DNA of 64,000 nucleotides, from contig CAAFZT010000054.1 of the NCBI GenBank assembly GCA_900767605.1, positions 1-64,000 on the forward strand, read 5' to 3'. Numbering within the stretch: the stretch's first letter is position 1; each line of letters begins with the position of its first letter. Source of the DNA: Bacilli bacterium (GTDB taxonomy: Bacteria; Bacillota_I; Bacilli_A; RFN20; CAG-826). Below, one piece after another: positions 50,630 to 59,226 of the stretch. The notes below the pieces were generated by a model. The model was not told the DNA's origin. It did not search any database and saw nothing but the letters and a program-made list of their open reading frames with translations. The translations under genes were made by a program, and so were the position numbers.

Positions 50630-53244
50630 TCGTCTTTTTCGCTCCAGCCAATCTTCTCGGCGAATTGGTTATTCACCGCGATTTTTAGTTGATAACGATC
50701 TTCTTCTAGTTCACTAGCAGGAGATAAGAAGACCAAAGCCCCATTTTTCTCTTGGCTTGCCCGGTGGGCGGGCATCACTTTATAGGTGAGCCTTCCCTTC
50801 CGTTTCATCGAATAGTCCTTGTCGAGGAAGGAAGAACGTTCTAGTACGGCAAGCAACTGGTAACGAGGGGAATCTCCTTCCGCGCGATATAAGGCAAAAG
50901 GCCCTTCCCCTTGCCAAGATAGATGCACGCCATCCATCGCATAGGAGGCTTGAAAGTACTGAATAGGAGTAAAGACTTCTAGGGGGACAAACCCTTTTAT
51001 CACATAGGTATGCCCTGGAACGGTGGGGAAAGAGACTTCCGTCCCTTCGACGTTGGCGTATACCCCTTCTTCGCTTTCCACTTGAATCGTGGGGGTAATC
51101 CCCTCATAACGAATCCGCGCATCTTGCCCTTTCAAAGAGAGAAGACGAACTTCTCGAATCACGCCGTCTTCATAACGGCAGGAAATCTCGAAATTGCCGC
51201 GGGCTTTTAATCCGCGGAAGGATACCTTTTTCCAAGAAGAAGGCAAAGCAGGCAACAAAGAAATATATCCTTCATGACTTTGAAGGAGCATTTCCGCAAT
51301 CCCGGCCGTCGCCCCAAAATTCCCATCGATTTGGAAAGGAGGATGGACGTCCCAAAGGTTCGGGTGGGTCTTCTTTTCTAGGAGCATTCTTAACAAACGA
51401 TAGCAATGGTCTCCATCCCCAACGCGAGCCCAGCAGCAAAGGCGATGCGCCAAAGCCCAGCCGGTGGAGAAATCTCCGCGAAGTTCCAAGGTGCGTTTTG
51501 CCGCGTCTAACCACGCAGGGGTTTGATGGGTGATTAAACTTCCTGGCATTAAACCGACGAGCTGAGAAAGGTGACGGTGATGATATTCGCCGATTTCCCC
51601 GTAGAAATGCTCTTCTTGGTATTCTTTGATTTGCCCGCTGTAGCCAATTTGGACGGGGTCGTAATGATTGGCTTGAAGACGTTCTAATTTTGTGGTGTCG
51701 TCTTCTTTTCCTAAAACCGCGGCGATACGTAGGTCATTTAAAGCATTATCCTGCATCATTTGCTCGTCAAAAGCGCAGCCAACCGTGTGGTAATATTGCT
51801 GAGCAGGGTCGCTTAATACCCAGTGTCCACCTAGCAACTGTTCAGGAGAAGCCGAATACGAGCAAAGATATTTATCGTCATATTTTTTGACGCAGCGGAC
51901 AAAGAATTTCGCCATGCCGTGAACGGCGGGTTCGACGTATTTGGACGCAAAATCCTGATCTAAGGTAAAGGCATAGGCATCATAGAACAAACGGCTGGTC
52001 ATGCCCCCTGTCCCAGGACCCGAATGGGTTTGATGACGCATGCCCTCAATTTCGTAGGCAAAAGCACCTGTTCCGATGATCCAACCGCATTTCCCTTCCC
52101 CCGCTTCATAGGAGGCGGGATTTTCTTCCTGCACCCATTTCGACGCGCTGGTTTGCGCATAAGGCAAATAGGCCAAGAAGAAATCCGCATAGGCATCAAA
52201 AGTTTCGCCAAGATTCGTGACAAAAGCCGGCCAGTAATTCATCTGGATATTGATGTTATGCCAGAATCCGCTCCCCCACGGGGATTTATCATGAGCCGTC
52301 CATACTCCTTGCAAGGAAGCAGGCAAACTTCCTTTTCGAGAAGAAGAAACCAAAAGGTGACGCCCATATTGGAAATAGAGTTCTTCCAAATAGGGAACGG
52401 ATTCCCCTTGACGGCAGTTTTCTAATAGTTCATCCGTATAGTGAACGTCTTCTTTTCCTCCAAGATCCAAGTCCACGCGTCCCATTAAGGAGACATAATC
52501 TTGGAGATGACGTTCTCTAAGCTCGGCATAGCCAAGTTCCATCGCGTTTTGAAGACGTTTCGCAACATCTTCATGAGGATCTTTTCCTTCCGCCTTATGG
52601 CTGAAGAAAGTCTCAGGACAAAGCGAATAAGAAGTTCCCGCGGCATAGAAAATCGATACACGGGTCGCTCCTTTGATGCTAAAACCCACTTCTTTTTGTT
52701 CCACGGCTCCATTAGAAATCACTCCCAGCCTTCCTTCATAATTCAGGTTTTTAGCAGGATGGGTTCCTCGCATCACAAGAACATTTTGCTCAAAATAGAC
52801 CTTTCCTTCTCTTCCACCATCTTCGATGCTGCGTTTTCCCAAATAGGAGATAACAAGGCCGATCTTCAAATCAATGGGCTGATTCGCTTCGATGGAATAA
52901 GCGAAGCAATGATCAGGATAGGAGCAAAAGCATTCCCTTTGGATGCGATTGCTTCCATCAAAAAAGGAAGAGGAGGCACATCCGGTTTGAAGAGACAAGG
53001 AACGGAGATAGTCCGTGATGCTATTTTGAGGCTGATAGGCGATATGGATCTCCGAAAAGGAGGAAACACCCCCATGCGGATAGTCGTTTGCATATTCATT
53101 CGTGGTGAATTGGATTTCCTCGTCTTCGATTCCACCAAACACACTGGCCCCGAAATACCCATTTCCAATGGGAAGGGAATATTTCTCCCATCCTTCGATG
53201 TTCATGGGCGCAGGCTGCCCATAACGTAATTCTAATTTCTTCAT
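50626..53244 (-). CDS. Glycoside hydrolase family 95 (alpha-L-fucosidase type)
   Basis: 872 residues, the usual length. N-terminal beta-sandwich (about 1-260, starting RYGQPAPMNIEGWEKYSLPIGNG), linker, then an (alpha/alpha)6 barrel with SLPASLQGVWTAHDKSPWGSG and the INIQMNYWPAFVTNLGE motif (about 315-345) and FQIDGNFGATAGIAEMLLQ near 640-658. GH95 enzymes remove alpha-1,2-linked L-fucose, or L-galactose, from host or plant glycans. There is no signal peptide, so it acts on imported oligosaccharides. A C-terminal beta-sandwich of about 80 residues (after 790) is extra. 13 bp after the GH20 gene. Confidence 0.9.
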   Translation of the reverse strand: MKKLELRYGQPAPMNIEGWEKYSLPIGNGYFGASVFGGIEDEEIQFTTNEYANDYPHGGVSSFSEIHIAYQPQNSITDYLRSLSLQTGCASSSFFDGSNRIQRECFCSYPDHCFAYSIEANQPIDLKIGLVISYLGKRSIEDGGREGKVYFEQNVLVMRGTHPAKNLNYEGRLGVISNGAVEQKEVGFSIKGATRVSIFYAAGTSYSLCPETFFSHKAEGKDPHEDVAKRLQNAMELGYAELRERHLQDYVSLMGRVDLDLGGKEDVHYTDELLENCRQGESVPYLEELYFQYGRHLLVSSSRKGSLPASLQGVWTAHDKSPWGSGFWHNINIQMNYWPAFVTNLGETFDAYADFFLAYLPYAQTSASKWVQEENPASYEAGEGKCGWIIGTGAFAYEIEGMRHQTHSGPGTGGMTSRLFYDAYAFTLDQDFASKYVEPAVHGMAKFFVRCVKKYDDKYLCSYSASPEQLLGGHWVLSDPAQQYYHTVGCAFDEQMMQDNALNDLRIAAVLGKEDDTTKLERLQANHYDPVQIGYSGQIKEYQEEHFYGEIGEYHHRHLSQLVGLMPGSLITHQTPAWLDAAKRTLELRGDFSTGWALAHRLCCWARVGDGDHCYRLLRMLLEKKTHPNLWDVHPPFQIDGNFGATAGIAEMLLQSHEGYISLLPALPSSWKKVSFRGLKARGNFEISCRYEDGVIREVRLLSLKGQDARIRYEGITPTIQVESEEGVYANVEGTEVSFPTVPGHTYVIKGFVPLEVFTPIQYFQASYAMDGVHLSWQGEGPFALYRAEGDSPRYQLLAVLERSSFLDKDYSMKRKGRLTYKVMPAHRASQEKNGALVFLSPASELEEDRYQLKIAVNNQFAEKIGWSEKDD

Positions 53245-53257
53245 AAAACGCCCCTTC

Positions 53258-54874
53258 TTAGATTTCGCTTGTAGAAATCGACCAACGGTAATTATTCACA
53301 CGCAATCCTTCTGGACGATAGGAAGGAAGTTGCTTCGCTTCCAGTTCTTCAATCGAATCGATTTCTCCCTTTAAATAAGCGCTTAAACGGCGTTTTGCAT
53401 AGGCCATCCGTTCTTTTAATCCACCGAGCCGTGCACATTGGATTTCATAGCCAAATGCTTTGTTTTCTCTTAGCCACATTTTTTCAAACACGTCTTGGAA
53501 AACATTCAAGGATTCCACGATGACATCACATTCATCGCAAAGGACTCTAAGTTCCTTCTTATCTTGGGCAAAATAAGCTTCGTGGGCTTTAATTCCCCAA
53601 TAGGCTTTATGCTCTAAAACTCCACACAAGGAAGCAACCATATCAAACACATACCGATAAGGCTCGTTCCGTTTCCCCGCTTCTTCGATTTCCTTTTTTA
53701 TCGCCCCAAAATCCATGGGGTCCAATTCTTTCAAATCCAAATCGTAAACGCCCATTAAGGGGTCGGAATAAAGCAAGCATTTAGAAAGGCTGCTGGCTCC
53801 AGTAAGCATCTCTCCCCGGATCATCCCCAAATTCGGCTTGTCCAAAAGGAAGAAGTCTTCGAAGGAAAGCCCAAGGACATCCTTCATTTTTTTCGCGATG
53901 TCTGAAATATCTTCGTTCCCTTTGGCAAACTCGGAAGCCGCAAAAATAACAGGCAAGGCCTCATAAAGGGAGCATTCTTTTCCGTTATCTCCCCAGAGGG
54001 TAAGCAGGTAATGCTCCACGTGATTTTTTCTCATGCTTTGGAAAGAAGCTTTCAATAGACCGAGCGAATAGGCATTCTGTGGGCAGAATCCACGCCAAGT
54101 ATATCCAGCGCCCGCAAACCAAACGGGGTGATGGAATTCGCCATAGAATTCAAACATGCGGTCATAGAAATGGGGATCTTCATGCCCATAGTCCCAATAG
54201 GCGAGGCTGACGTTAGAAGGAATCCGATTCACCACCTCTTCGGGAGCGTGGAAATTCTCGATGTCGATTTCATCCAAATAATGGCCATTATTAGACAAGC
54301 GAACGAACATATCGCCCCACATATGGCAGTCAAAATCATATTTTTTGGCAATTTTAGCCACGCGTTCCAAATGACGGGCAATGATTTCGCCTTGTTTTTC
54401 GTAACCATATTCCCGGAGATGCTTCCCATATCCAAGGTTATAGGCTTCATCCATTCCAATATTGAGGTTTTTCGAAGTAAAGCAAGCCCGGACATTGGCG
54501 ATCAAGCGTTCTATGAAATCGTATACCTCCGGCTTATCTACGTTCAGGATATCATCGATATCAAGCAGTTTTTGGAAGCAGCCAAGTTTCGCTGGATTCG
54601 TGAAATGGGCCAGGGTTTGGATGCAGGGAATGAGTTCTACTCCCTTGGAAGCGCAATAACGGTCCAATTCTTGGATTTCCTTCTTGGAATAGGCTCCGCG
54701 AAGATATCCAAAATAGGGGTCCCCATCGATTTCATAAATATCTTCGCTATAAAGCTCTAACGTGTCGTAGCCAATCTTGGCAATCAAATCCACGAAGCGA
54801 ATTAATTCGTCGTGATTTAAAACCCCATTACGGGAAACATCGACCATGACACCGAAATGCTGATATCCTTGCAT
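53258..54874 (-). CDS. GH20-like beta-N-acetylhexosaminidase
   Basis: 538 residues from the ATG at 54874 (GAGGA upstream). TIM-barrel start MVDVSRNGVLNHDELIRFVD; the catalytic Asp-Glu pair is in NIGMDEAYNLG near 145-155; HMWGDMFVRLS (about 190-200) and the tryptophan-rich VWFAGAGYTWRGF are as in GcnA-type GH20 enzymes. It has no signal peptide, so works inside the cell. Together with GH95 it suggests use of fucosylated N-acetylglucosamine glycans such as mucin or milk oligosaccharides. Confidence 0.85.
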   Translation of the reverse strand: MQGYQHFGVMVDVSRNGVLNHDELIRFVDLIAKIGYDTLELYSEDIYEIDGDPYFGYLRGAYSKKEIQELDRYCASKGVELIPCIQTLAHFTNPAKLGCFQKLLDIDDILNVDKPEVYDFIERLIANVRACFTSKNLNIGMDEAYNLGYGKHLREYGYEKQGEIIARHLERVAKIAKKYDFDCHMWGDMFVRLSNNGHYLDEIDIENFHAPEEVVNRIPSNVSLAYWDYGHEDPHFYDRMFEFYGEFHHPVWFAGAGYTWRGFCPQNAYSLGLLKASFQSMRKNHVEHYLLTLWGDNGKECSLYEALPVIFAASEFAKGNEDISDIAKKMKDVLGLSFEDFFLLDKPNLGMIRGEMLTGASSLSKCLLYSDPLMGVYDLDLKELDPMDFGAIKKEIEEAGKRNEPYRYVFDMVASLCGVLEHKAYWGIKAHEAYFAQDKKELRVLCDECDVIVESLNVFQDVFEKMWLRENKAFGYEIQCARLGGLKERMAYAKRRLSAYLKGEIDSIEELEAKQLPSYRPEGLRVNNYRWSISTSEI

Positions 54875-55026
54875 ACAAAATCCTCTGTTAGCTTGATTGT
54901 ACATGGAATTCTATCAATCGTTTCTTCCTATTTTCATCATGAGTAAAAAACATGAAAAACTTGTACAAAAAACAAACCAGCAAACCCATAGTTTTATTAG
55001 ATTCCATAGGCCAAAACTCCTCTTTA

Positions 55027-55035
55027 TGCCATAAT
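55027..55035 (+). promoter_or_regulatory. Extended -10 of the mutarotase gene, apparently leaderless
   Basis: TGCCATAAT, TG plus CATAAT, 6 nt before the ATG. No convincing -35, as expected for extended -10 promoters. Confidence 0.5.
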
Positions 55036-55041
55036 GAGCAC

Positions 55042-55935
55042 ATGATGAATTTCACTTTAGAAAATAACGCTTTACGGATCGAGGTCACTTCTTTTGGAGG
55101 AAACCTTACCTCCATTTTTGATAAAACCCGGAACGAAGAACTCTTCTATCAGCCGCTTCCAGAATCTTGGCAACGCCAGGACCATTTTCTCTTCCCCTTC
55201 ACCGGAAGAATTGTCGATGGGAATTACCTTTATCGCGGCAAAACCTATACCATGCCGATGCATGGCCTGTTATTAAACCAAGAAGGGCGAGGAAGAAAAG
55301 AATCCGATACCACCATCGAAATCGTTTTTACCTCTAACGAAGAAACATTAATCCATTACCCCTTCCCCTTCGAAGCAAAAGCCACTTTCTCTCTTTTGCC
55401 CCACGGGGTTCAAGTTACTTATGAAATCCAAAATAAAGGGGACAGTACCCTAATATTCGGGCTTGGCGGCCACCCCGCATTCCGCGTCCCTTGTCAAAAA
55501 GAACCAAATGGAATTCTAGAAACTTCCGGGAACACCCTTCTTCTTCCACCCTACAAAGAAGAAATAAAAATGACGGAATTATTGCCAGGAGGGTTCGTCA
55601 GCGATCGCCTTTTGATCGTTCCTGGGCTCCAAAATAACGTTATTGATTTATCCTCTGATTTCTTTCAAAAAGTTGACACGGCAATTCTTGACTCAAGGAA
55701 CTTCGAAGAGGTCGTTTTAAACAAGAAAGATGGTTCTAAAATTCGTTTCCATCTAGGAACTGCCCCTCATCTATGTTTGTGGCGGGATTTAAAAGGGGAT
55801 TTCGTCGCCATTGAGCCATGGCTATCTACTCCTGATGTTTTGCCGTTAGAAAAGGATTTGGAGAAAAAGAAAAACCTCCTCCATTTAGAGGCGGGAAAAA
55901 CATTCGTCTACTCCTATTCCTTCGATATTGAATAG
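55042..55935 (+). CDS. Aldose 1-epimerase-like (mutarotase) protein
   Basis: 297 residues from the ATG at 55042. LacX/YeaD-like branch of the galactose mutarotase family: QPLPESWQRQDHFLFPFTGRIVDG, HGLLLNQEG, a GLGGHPAFRVP segment with the catalytic His near 155, and LCLWRDLKGDFVAIEPW (Glu base) near 248-265. It interconverts anomers of sugars freed by the neighbouring glycosidases. A TG-extended -10 (TGCCATAAT) ends 6 nt before the ATG and there is no SD, so it looks leaderless. Divergent from GH20. Confidence 0.85.
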   Translation: MMNFTLENNALRIEVTSFGGNLTSIFDKTRNEELFYQPLPESWQRQDHFLFPFTGRIVDGNYLYRGKTYTMPMHGLLLNQEGRGRKESDTTIEIVFTSNEETLIHYPFPFEAKATFSLLPHGVQVTYEIQNKGDSTLIFGLGGHPAFRVPCQKEPNGILETSGNTLLLPPYKEEIKMTELLPGGFVSDRLLIVPGLQNNVIDLSSDFFQKVDTAILDSRNFEEVVLNKKDGSKIRFHLGTAPHLCLWRDLKGDFVAIEPWLSTPDVLPLEKDLEKKKNLLHLEAGKTFVYSYSFDIE

Positions 55936-55936
55936 C

Positions 55937-55972
55937 AAAAGGCCGTCTCCCAATCGCAGGAAACGGCCTTTT
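55937..55972. terminator. Bidirectional terminator between the mutarotase and a lipoprotein gene
   Basis: AAAAGGCCGT (55937-55946) and ACGGCCTTTT (55963-55972) with inner TCC/GGA pairs. It serves the plus-strand mutarotase and the minus-strand lipoprotein, whose ends face each other. Confidence 0.85.
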
Positions 55973-55984
55973 AAATTCAACGGT

Positions 55985-56614
55985 TTATCGCGGGTTATAA
56001 TCGTAAAGGCAACTATAGTACAAAGGATTGTTAAGCTTGGCATTGTAGGAATAATAAAGAGTCGCCCCGTCCTCGAAGTCTTTGAAATCTTTTTTCACGA
56101 TTGCATCGCCGCTTTTGCTTAAGCAATACCCAGCGCGTCCGGGATATAAATGAGACGCGCTAATCTCCGGTCCTTCAGATCCATCCGCATAAGAAAAGGA
56201 AACATCGTCTCCATTTCGATGGATGACAACCGAATAAACATCGGCATATTTCACTTCGATTTTGTCGATTTGATCATCAATATAGCATCGGCTCGGATAA
56301 ATTTCTTGTATTTTGACATCTACTGTCCCTTTCAAGGTAATGTCAAGGGCGTCTCCGCCGATTAATTGGTCGAAATCAATACCAAAATCTTCTAATTTTA
56401 ATGGAACGAAATCCCCTTTTTCGTTTCGGTATTCGACCACGTCGCATTCATGAATAAGTTTGTAATAAGATTCTTCTTTCCCATCGTATGAAACGAAGTT
56501 ATTCGTCACGGCAAAAAGGAATTCCGTTGGTTTCGGCGGAGTCTCCGGGGTGGAGTTGCATCCTATTAAAGCCGTTAGGCCGGCGATGAAGACAAAAGCA
56601 TTGCGTTTATTCAT
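55985..56614 (-). CDS. Predicted lipoprotein, unknown function
   Basis: 209 residues. Lipoprotein signal with a lipobox ending at Cys19 (GLTALIGC), then a proline/threonine linker. The remainder is beta-rich with many Asp, Tyr and Ile and has no recognised motif. A clear GGAGGGG precedes the ATG. The promoter region carries GGATATATATCC (56646-56657), a 12-bp palindrome. Monocistronic, probably anchored on the outer face of the membrane. Confidence 0.65.
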   Translation of the reverse strand: MNKRNAFVFIAGLTALIGCNSTPETPPKPTEFLFAVTNNFVSYDGKEESYYKLIHECDVVEYRNEKGDFVPLKLEDFGIDFDQLIGGDALDITLKGTVDVKIQEIYPSRCYIDDQIDKIEVKYADVYSVVIHRNGDDVSFSYADGSEGPEISASHLYPGRAGYCLSKSGDAIVKKDFKDFEDGATLYYSYNAKLNNPLYYSCLYDYNPR

Positions 56615-56787
56615 ACACTACCCCTCCATGGTTTGATTACTTTTAGGATATATATCCATATATAAAGAAAGCAAGTAAATGTGGAAACTAGTACTTTTGA
56701 AGCCGCGATACGTTATGCCAAAAAGCAGGAAGTGCGAATATCGATTTCAACTCCGTGTTTAGAAACTCTCGTCAAATCTTACGAACG

Positions 56788-56822
56788 AAAAGGCCGCCTT
56801 TTCGACTGGCAGCCTTTTTGTA
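56788..56822 (-). terminator. Terminator of htpG
   Basis: Minus-strand stem AAAAAGGCTGCC with GGCGGCCTTTT (one G-U), ending in a U-run about 15 bp past the htpG stop. Confidence 0.7.
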
Positions 56823-56837
56823 TGGATATCTACGGTT

Positions 56838-58814
56838 TTAAGCCGCTTTGTCTTCGTCGACAACCGCTTCTTTTTCGTTGCTTGGATAGGCCTTTTCAAA
56901 CAAGGCGTTCAAGTTCTTCACGAATTCGGCTTTGTCTTCGATTTCAAATCCTTCGGCAAGCATCGCTTCATCGTAAAGCAAATGTCCGACCGCGGCGATT
57001 TCTTTTTCATCCGTCACATTGGCAAGGCTTCTAAATAACGGATGGTTCGGATTGATGTTCAAAACCTTTTGGGCTTGGACTTTTTCTTCCGGATGGGCAT
57101 CCGTCTCCGGGTTCTCATTGAGGGTCTTCGCCATCTGCATGCTCAAACCATTCTTGGTCGAGATCGATACCGGCGCATCTTCAAGTTGCAATGAGAATCC
57201 CACTTCGTCGACTTTGCCCGTTAACGCAGACTTCACATCGTCGAGGAAACGACGGTGTTCCGTGGACAAGGATTCGATATCTTTCTTTTCTTCATCGCTT
57301 AAGGATTCTTTATCTTCCGCGGTGATGTTCTTAAAGGACAGTTCTTTGAATTCCTGCATGGCTTGCAAAGTGAATTCATCGATATCGTTGGTCAAAAGCA
57401 GCACGTCTTCCCCGGATTTCCGGTATTTGGCCATCTCCGGCAGCATCTTTAACGATTCTAGCGTCTTGCCCGACACATACCAAATGGTCTTTTGTCCTTC
57501 CTTCAAGGCGGCTTTATAGTCGTCTAACGAAATAGGTTTATCTCCATTTAAATGATCGAAGACCAATAGATCCTGAAGTTCTTCTTTCTTCATTCCATAG
57601 GAGCTATAGATGCCGAACTTAATGAAGGATCCATATTCTTTCCAGAATTCGAGATATTTCTCGTAATCCTCTTTCTTCCATTGAATCAAACGGTCCACGA
57701 CCTTCTTTTCAATGTTCTTGGCTACCTTCGATAGCAAAGGATTCTTCTGAAGCATTTCACGGGAAATGTTGAGCTGCAAATCCTCGGAGTCGATTAAGCC
57801 GCGGAGGAACTTAAGATAGTCGGGGACGAGTTCTTTGTTCTTTTCCTCGATAAAGATTCCTTTGGCATAAAGGGCTAAGCCTTTTTCATAATTTTGAGAA
57901 TAGAGGTTATATGGGGCGCGGGCAGGAATATAAACAAGCGCGTTATATTCCAAAGTTCCCTCCACCTTGATATTCATCGCTAGCATCGGGTCTTCATAGT
58001 CGTTGAACCGATTCTTATAGAATTCATTGAGGTCTTTGTCCGTGACGTCTTTTTTTGCTTTCTTCCATAACGGAATCATCGAATTTAAAGTCTCAATCAC
58101 TTCTTCATCGTGATACTTGTCTTTGATGGGTTTGCCATCCGCGTCGACGTCTTGAACGGATTTCTTCACTTTTTGTTGAATCGGATAACGAATGAAATCG
58201 CTATATTTCTTCACCAAACGAGAAAGGGTCCATTCTTCAAGGTAGGTCGAATATTTCTCGTCTTCTTCGTCGTCTTTTAAATAGACGCGAACCGCCGATC
58301 CCGAATCCGGCAAGAAAGAATTAGGATCATCTTCAATCGTATAGGTTTCTACGCCATCACTAGAGAATTTATAGGCATTGCCTTCCAAATCCTTGGTATA
58401 GACTTCAATCTTTTTCGCCACCATGAAGGCGCTATAGAAACCAACACCGAATTGACCAATTAAATCAACGTCTTCCTTGTTGTCTTTGGCTTCTTTCATC
58501 TTCTCCAAGAATTCCTTGGTGCCGCTTTTAGCGATGGTGCCAAGATGGTTCTCGAGGTCTTCTTTGGACATGCCGATGCCGTTATCTTGGATTTGAAGCC
58601 AACGTTCGTCCTTATTGACCGAAAGGAAAATCTTATGGTCTTTCGTCGGGTATTTTCCTTCGCTAGAAACGGCGAGGAAACGGTATTTATCAATCGCATC
58701 GCTGGCGTTGGAAATCAATTCGCGAAGGAAAATTTCCTTGTTGGAATAAATGGAGTTGATCATCAAGTTCAAAAGCTGTTTGGACTCGGTTTTAAATTGT
58801 TTTTCTTCTTTCAT
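56838..58814 (-). CDS. htpG: Chaperone protein HtpG (Hsp90)
   Basis: 658 residues. The GHKL ATP site is complete: ELISNASDAIDKYR (about 33-46), DNGIGMSKEDLENHLGTIAKSGT (about 77-99) and IGQFGVGFYSAFMVA (about 119-133). The middle and C-terminal domains are of bacterial length. Cytosolic Hsp90 for refolding and client maturation. Upstream lies an HrcA-type CIRCE operator, so it should be heat-inducible through HrcA. SD AAGGAG precedes the ATG. Confidence 0.96.
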   Translation of the reverse strand: MKEEKQFKTESKQLLNLMINSIYSNKEIFLRELISNASDAIDKYRFLAVSSEGKYPTKDHKIFLSVNKDERWLQIQDNGIGMSKEDLENHLGTIAKSGTKEFLEKMKEAKDNKEDVDLIGQFGVGFYSAFMVAKKIEVYTKDLEGNAYKFSSDGVETYTIEDDPNSFLPDSGSAVRVYLKDDEEDEKYSTYLEEWTLSRLVKKYSDFIRYPIQQKVKKSVQDVDADGKPIKDKYHDEEVIETLNSMIPLWKKAKKDVTDKDLNEFYKNRFNDYEDPMLAMNIKVEGTLEYNALVYIPARAPYNLYSQNYEKGLALYAKGIFIEEKNKELVPDYLKFLRGLIDSEDLQLNISREMLQKNPLLSKVAKNIEKKVVDRLIQWKKEDYEKYLEFWKEYGSFIKFGIYSSYGMKKEELQDLLVFDHLNGDKPISLDDYKAALKEGQKTIWYVSGKTLESLKMLPEMAKYRKSGEDVLLLTNDIDEFTLQAMQEFKELSFKNITAEDKESLSDEEKKDIESLSTEHRRFLDDVKSALTGKVDEVGFSLQLEDAPVSISTKNGLSMQMAKTLNENPETDAHPEEKVQAQKVLNINPNHPLFRSLANVTDEKEIAAVGHLLYDEAMLAEGFEIEDKAEFVKNLNALFEKAYPSNEKEAVVDEDKAA

Positions 58815-58836
58815 CTTTCGTATCTCCTTTTGAGTT

Positions 58837-58863
58837 TTAGCAGTTAATACGTTCGAGTGCTAA
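58837..58863. promoter_or_regulatory. CIRCE operator (HrcA binding site) upstream of htpG
   Basis: TTAGCAGTT-N9-GAGTGCTAA, a 9-bp spacer exactly as in CIRCE (TTAGCACTC-N9-GAGTGCTAA); the right half is perfect and the left matches 7 of 9. It lies in the htpG leader region, just after the probable promoter (TTGATA with AAGATA 17 bp on). Confidence 0.75.
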
Positions 58864-58961
58864 CGTTCTATATCTTACTTGCTTCTCCGCCTTTATCAAG
58901 GGGGTTGCGTTACTTTTTCTTCCATTCCATTTTTATCCTGACTAAAGGGGGGTGATTCCTT

Positions 58962-59012
58962 GAACTTAGAAGTTAACTTAGTAGTTGGACTTCTAAGTTC
59001 GCTTCTAAGTTA
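58962..59012. repeat. A-B-A'-B' block of 12-bp repeats
   Basis: A (58962-58973) GAACTTAGAAGT, B (58974-58985) TAACTTAGTAGT, a 3-bp spacer, A' (58989-59000) ACTTCTAAGTTC = exact inverse of A, B' (59001-59012) GCTTCTAAGTTA, near-inverse of B (2 mismatches). Can form two alternative or interleaved hairpins, or bind a dimeric protein on four half-sites. Confidence 0.75.
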
Positions 59013-59214
59013 ATTTCAAGAGGTTTGTTCCATGGCTTTATGATCAAATATGTCGATTAAATGTTGCCTTTGCTTACTTGCTTCACCAAGCATTAGACGA
59101 AATTTCGTAGTTACTCCTCTTTTCTAAGTAGACTCTTTCCTTGGATTGATCCGCCAACTTCCCTGTTTAATCCCCTCTTTTCGTGCACCATCTACTGCTT
59201 CCAAGAAAAACGCT

Positions 59215-59220
59215 TATAAT
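59215..59220 (+). promoter_or_regulatory. -10 box of recN, apparently leaderless
   Basis: Perfect TATAAT, 6 nt before the recN ATG (GGAGCA in between, too close to act as a Shine-Dalgarno). No good -35. Confidence 0.5.
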
Positions 59221-59226
59221 GGAGCA

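Larger units (their letters stand above)
58815..59226. other. Divergent intergenic region of htpG and recN with operator-like repeats
   Basis: About 410 bp without a gene. From left to right it holds the htpG SD, a CIRCE element, the htpG promoter, a 51-bp block of 12-bp repeats in A-B-A'-B' order (58962-59012), and the palindrome ACGAAATTTCGT (59097-59108), ending with the recN -10. Confidence 0.6.

Noticed and set aside
59146..59226. N-terminal extension of recN (start at 59146)
   Set aside because: The added 27 residues are Pro/Ser/Lys-rich and cover the -10 box; the ATG at 59227 begins the conserved RecN N-terminus.
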